Source of the DNA: Acidimicrobiales bacterium
GTDB taxonomy: Bacteria > Actinomycetota > Acidimicrobiia > Acidimicrobiales > Aldehydirespiratoraceae
DNA length: 33,869 nucleotides
Direction of reading: 5' to 3'
Assembly (NCBI GenBank): GCA_029263195.1
Contig: JAJCXX010000067.1
Location: forward strand, 1 to 33,869
Below the pieces are notes generated by a model. It worked only from the letters and a program-made list of their open reading frames with translations, was not told the origin of the DNA and ran no database searches. Within the stretch, counting starts at the first letter, position 1; each line of letters begins with the position of its first letter. Shown one piece after another: positions 33,700 through 33,869 of this stretch. Made by a program: the position numbers and the translations under genes.

Positions 33700-33869
33700 G
33701 CCACCTGACTGGTGATCTTCTCGACAACCTTGTTGAGGAGCGTGCTGACCTTCGATGTCTTGGTGGCCCACGAGATCACCAGTAGTGCCACGGCGGCGGC
33801 CCCGAGAATCACCAGCGAGTATTCCGCGGTCGCCTGACCGCGATCACCGGAGCGAGCCCGGGCTGTGAA
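33696..33869 (-). CDS. DUF4244-type Flp-like pilin, partial at window edge
   Basis: The last 57 residues and stop of a gene continuing past the window's right edge. RGQATAEYSLVILGAAAVAL is the DUF4244/Flp motif: a Gly, then TAEY with the Glu-Tyr pair used in Flp pilin processing, then the hydrophobic helix. It ends in a short polar tail (KVVEKITSQVA). It is coupled to tadE by a GTGA overlap. The start, signal and any cleavage site lie outside the window. Confidence 0.8.
   Translation of the reverse strand, partial: FTARARSGDRGQATAEYSLVILGAAAVALLVISWATKTSKVSTLLNKVVEKITSQVA

Overview
The window is a gene-dense, GC-rich stretch with almost no intergenic space. It reads as an actinobacterial chromosome, probably of the class Acidimicrobiia or a relative. 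Several things point there. The order tilS-hpt-folP-folK-panC-coaX-lysS is a recognisable version of the actinobacterial housekeeping block. A SigR/RsrA pair, ClpC, a GlxR/Crp-type regulator, a DUF2342 zinc metallopeptidase and a DUF4244-type pilin are all typical of the phylum. Many genes also lack a Shine-Dalgarno site and instead have a TANNNT -10 hexamer 5-8 nt upstream of the start codon, the actinobacterial leaderless pattern. The class assignment is inference.

Layout. 1-2.3 kb: tRNA-Thr(TGT), then the minus-strand ispD-ispF-rlmB genes. 2.3-9.2 kb: a Crp-family regulator on the plus strand faces a minus-strand run of clpC, an LppM-like lipoprotein fused to a HAD-like domain, radA and a dienelactone-hydrolase gene. 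9.4-10.4 kb: a long-chain polyprenyl diphosphate synthase (plus). 10.3-22.4 kb: a long minus-strand series. It runs zinc-ribbon protein, 43-aa membrane peptide, metallopeptidase, tilS, hpt, folP, phosphatase-like protein, folK, DUF2520, panC, DUF2510/scramblase-like, coaX, lysS, SDR, PlsC-like protein and alpha/beta hydrolase. 22.5-24.5 kb: tRNA-Thr(CGT)-sigR-rsrA (minus) diverges from a formate/nitrite-type channel gene (plus). 24.5-31.7 kb: nhaA, topA, an MFS transporter, tmk and holB (all minus). 31.8-32.6 kb: an anti-sigma kinase-like/STAS switch. 32.6-33.3 kb: a disturbed patch with a duplicated tadE 3' end, two tiny membrane-protein genes and an IS256-type transposase remnant. 33.3 kb to the edge: tadE-like and DUF4244-type genes of a Tad-pilus locus.

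The housekeeping genes cover MEP and polyprenyl isoprenoids, folate and CoA synthesis, tRNA decoding, DNA topology and replication, and proteolysis. Eleven gene junctions use a 4-nt ATGA or GTGA overlap, so translational coupling is probably widespread.

The most unusual thread is a set of enzyme-fold proteins with altered catalytic residues: a HAD domain (three of four motifs changed), a PlsC-like protein (no HX4D histidine, no FPEG), an SDR (YxxxK to FxxxL) and a phosphatase-like protein (CX5R cysteine to His). They sit intact inside coupled operons, so they look like maintained pseudoenzymes rather than decaying genes. Second in interest are a SigR-type promoter in front of a small zinc-ribbon gene, and the IS remnant with its partial duplication. 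No CRISPR array, prophage, toxin-antitoxin pair or secondary-metabolite cluster was seen.
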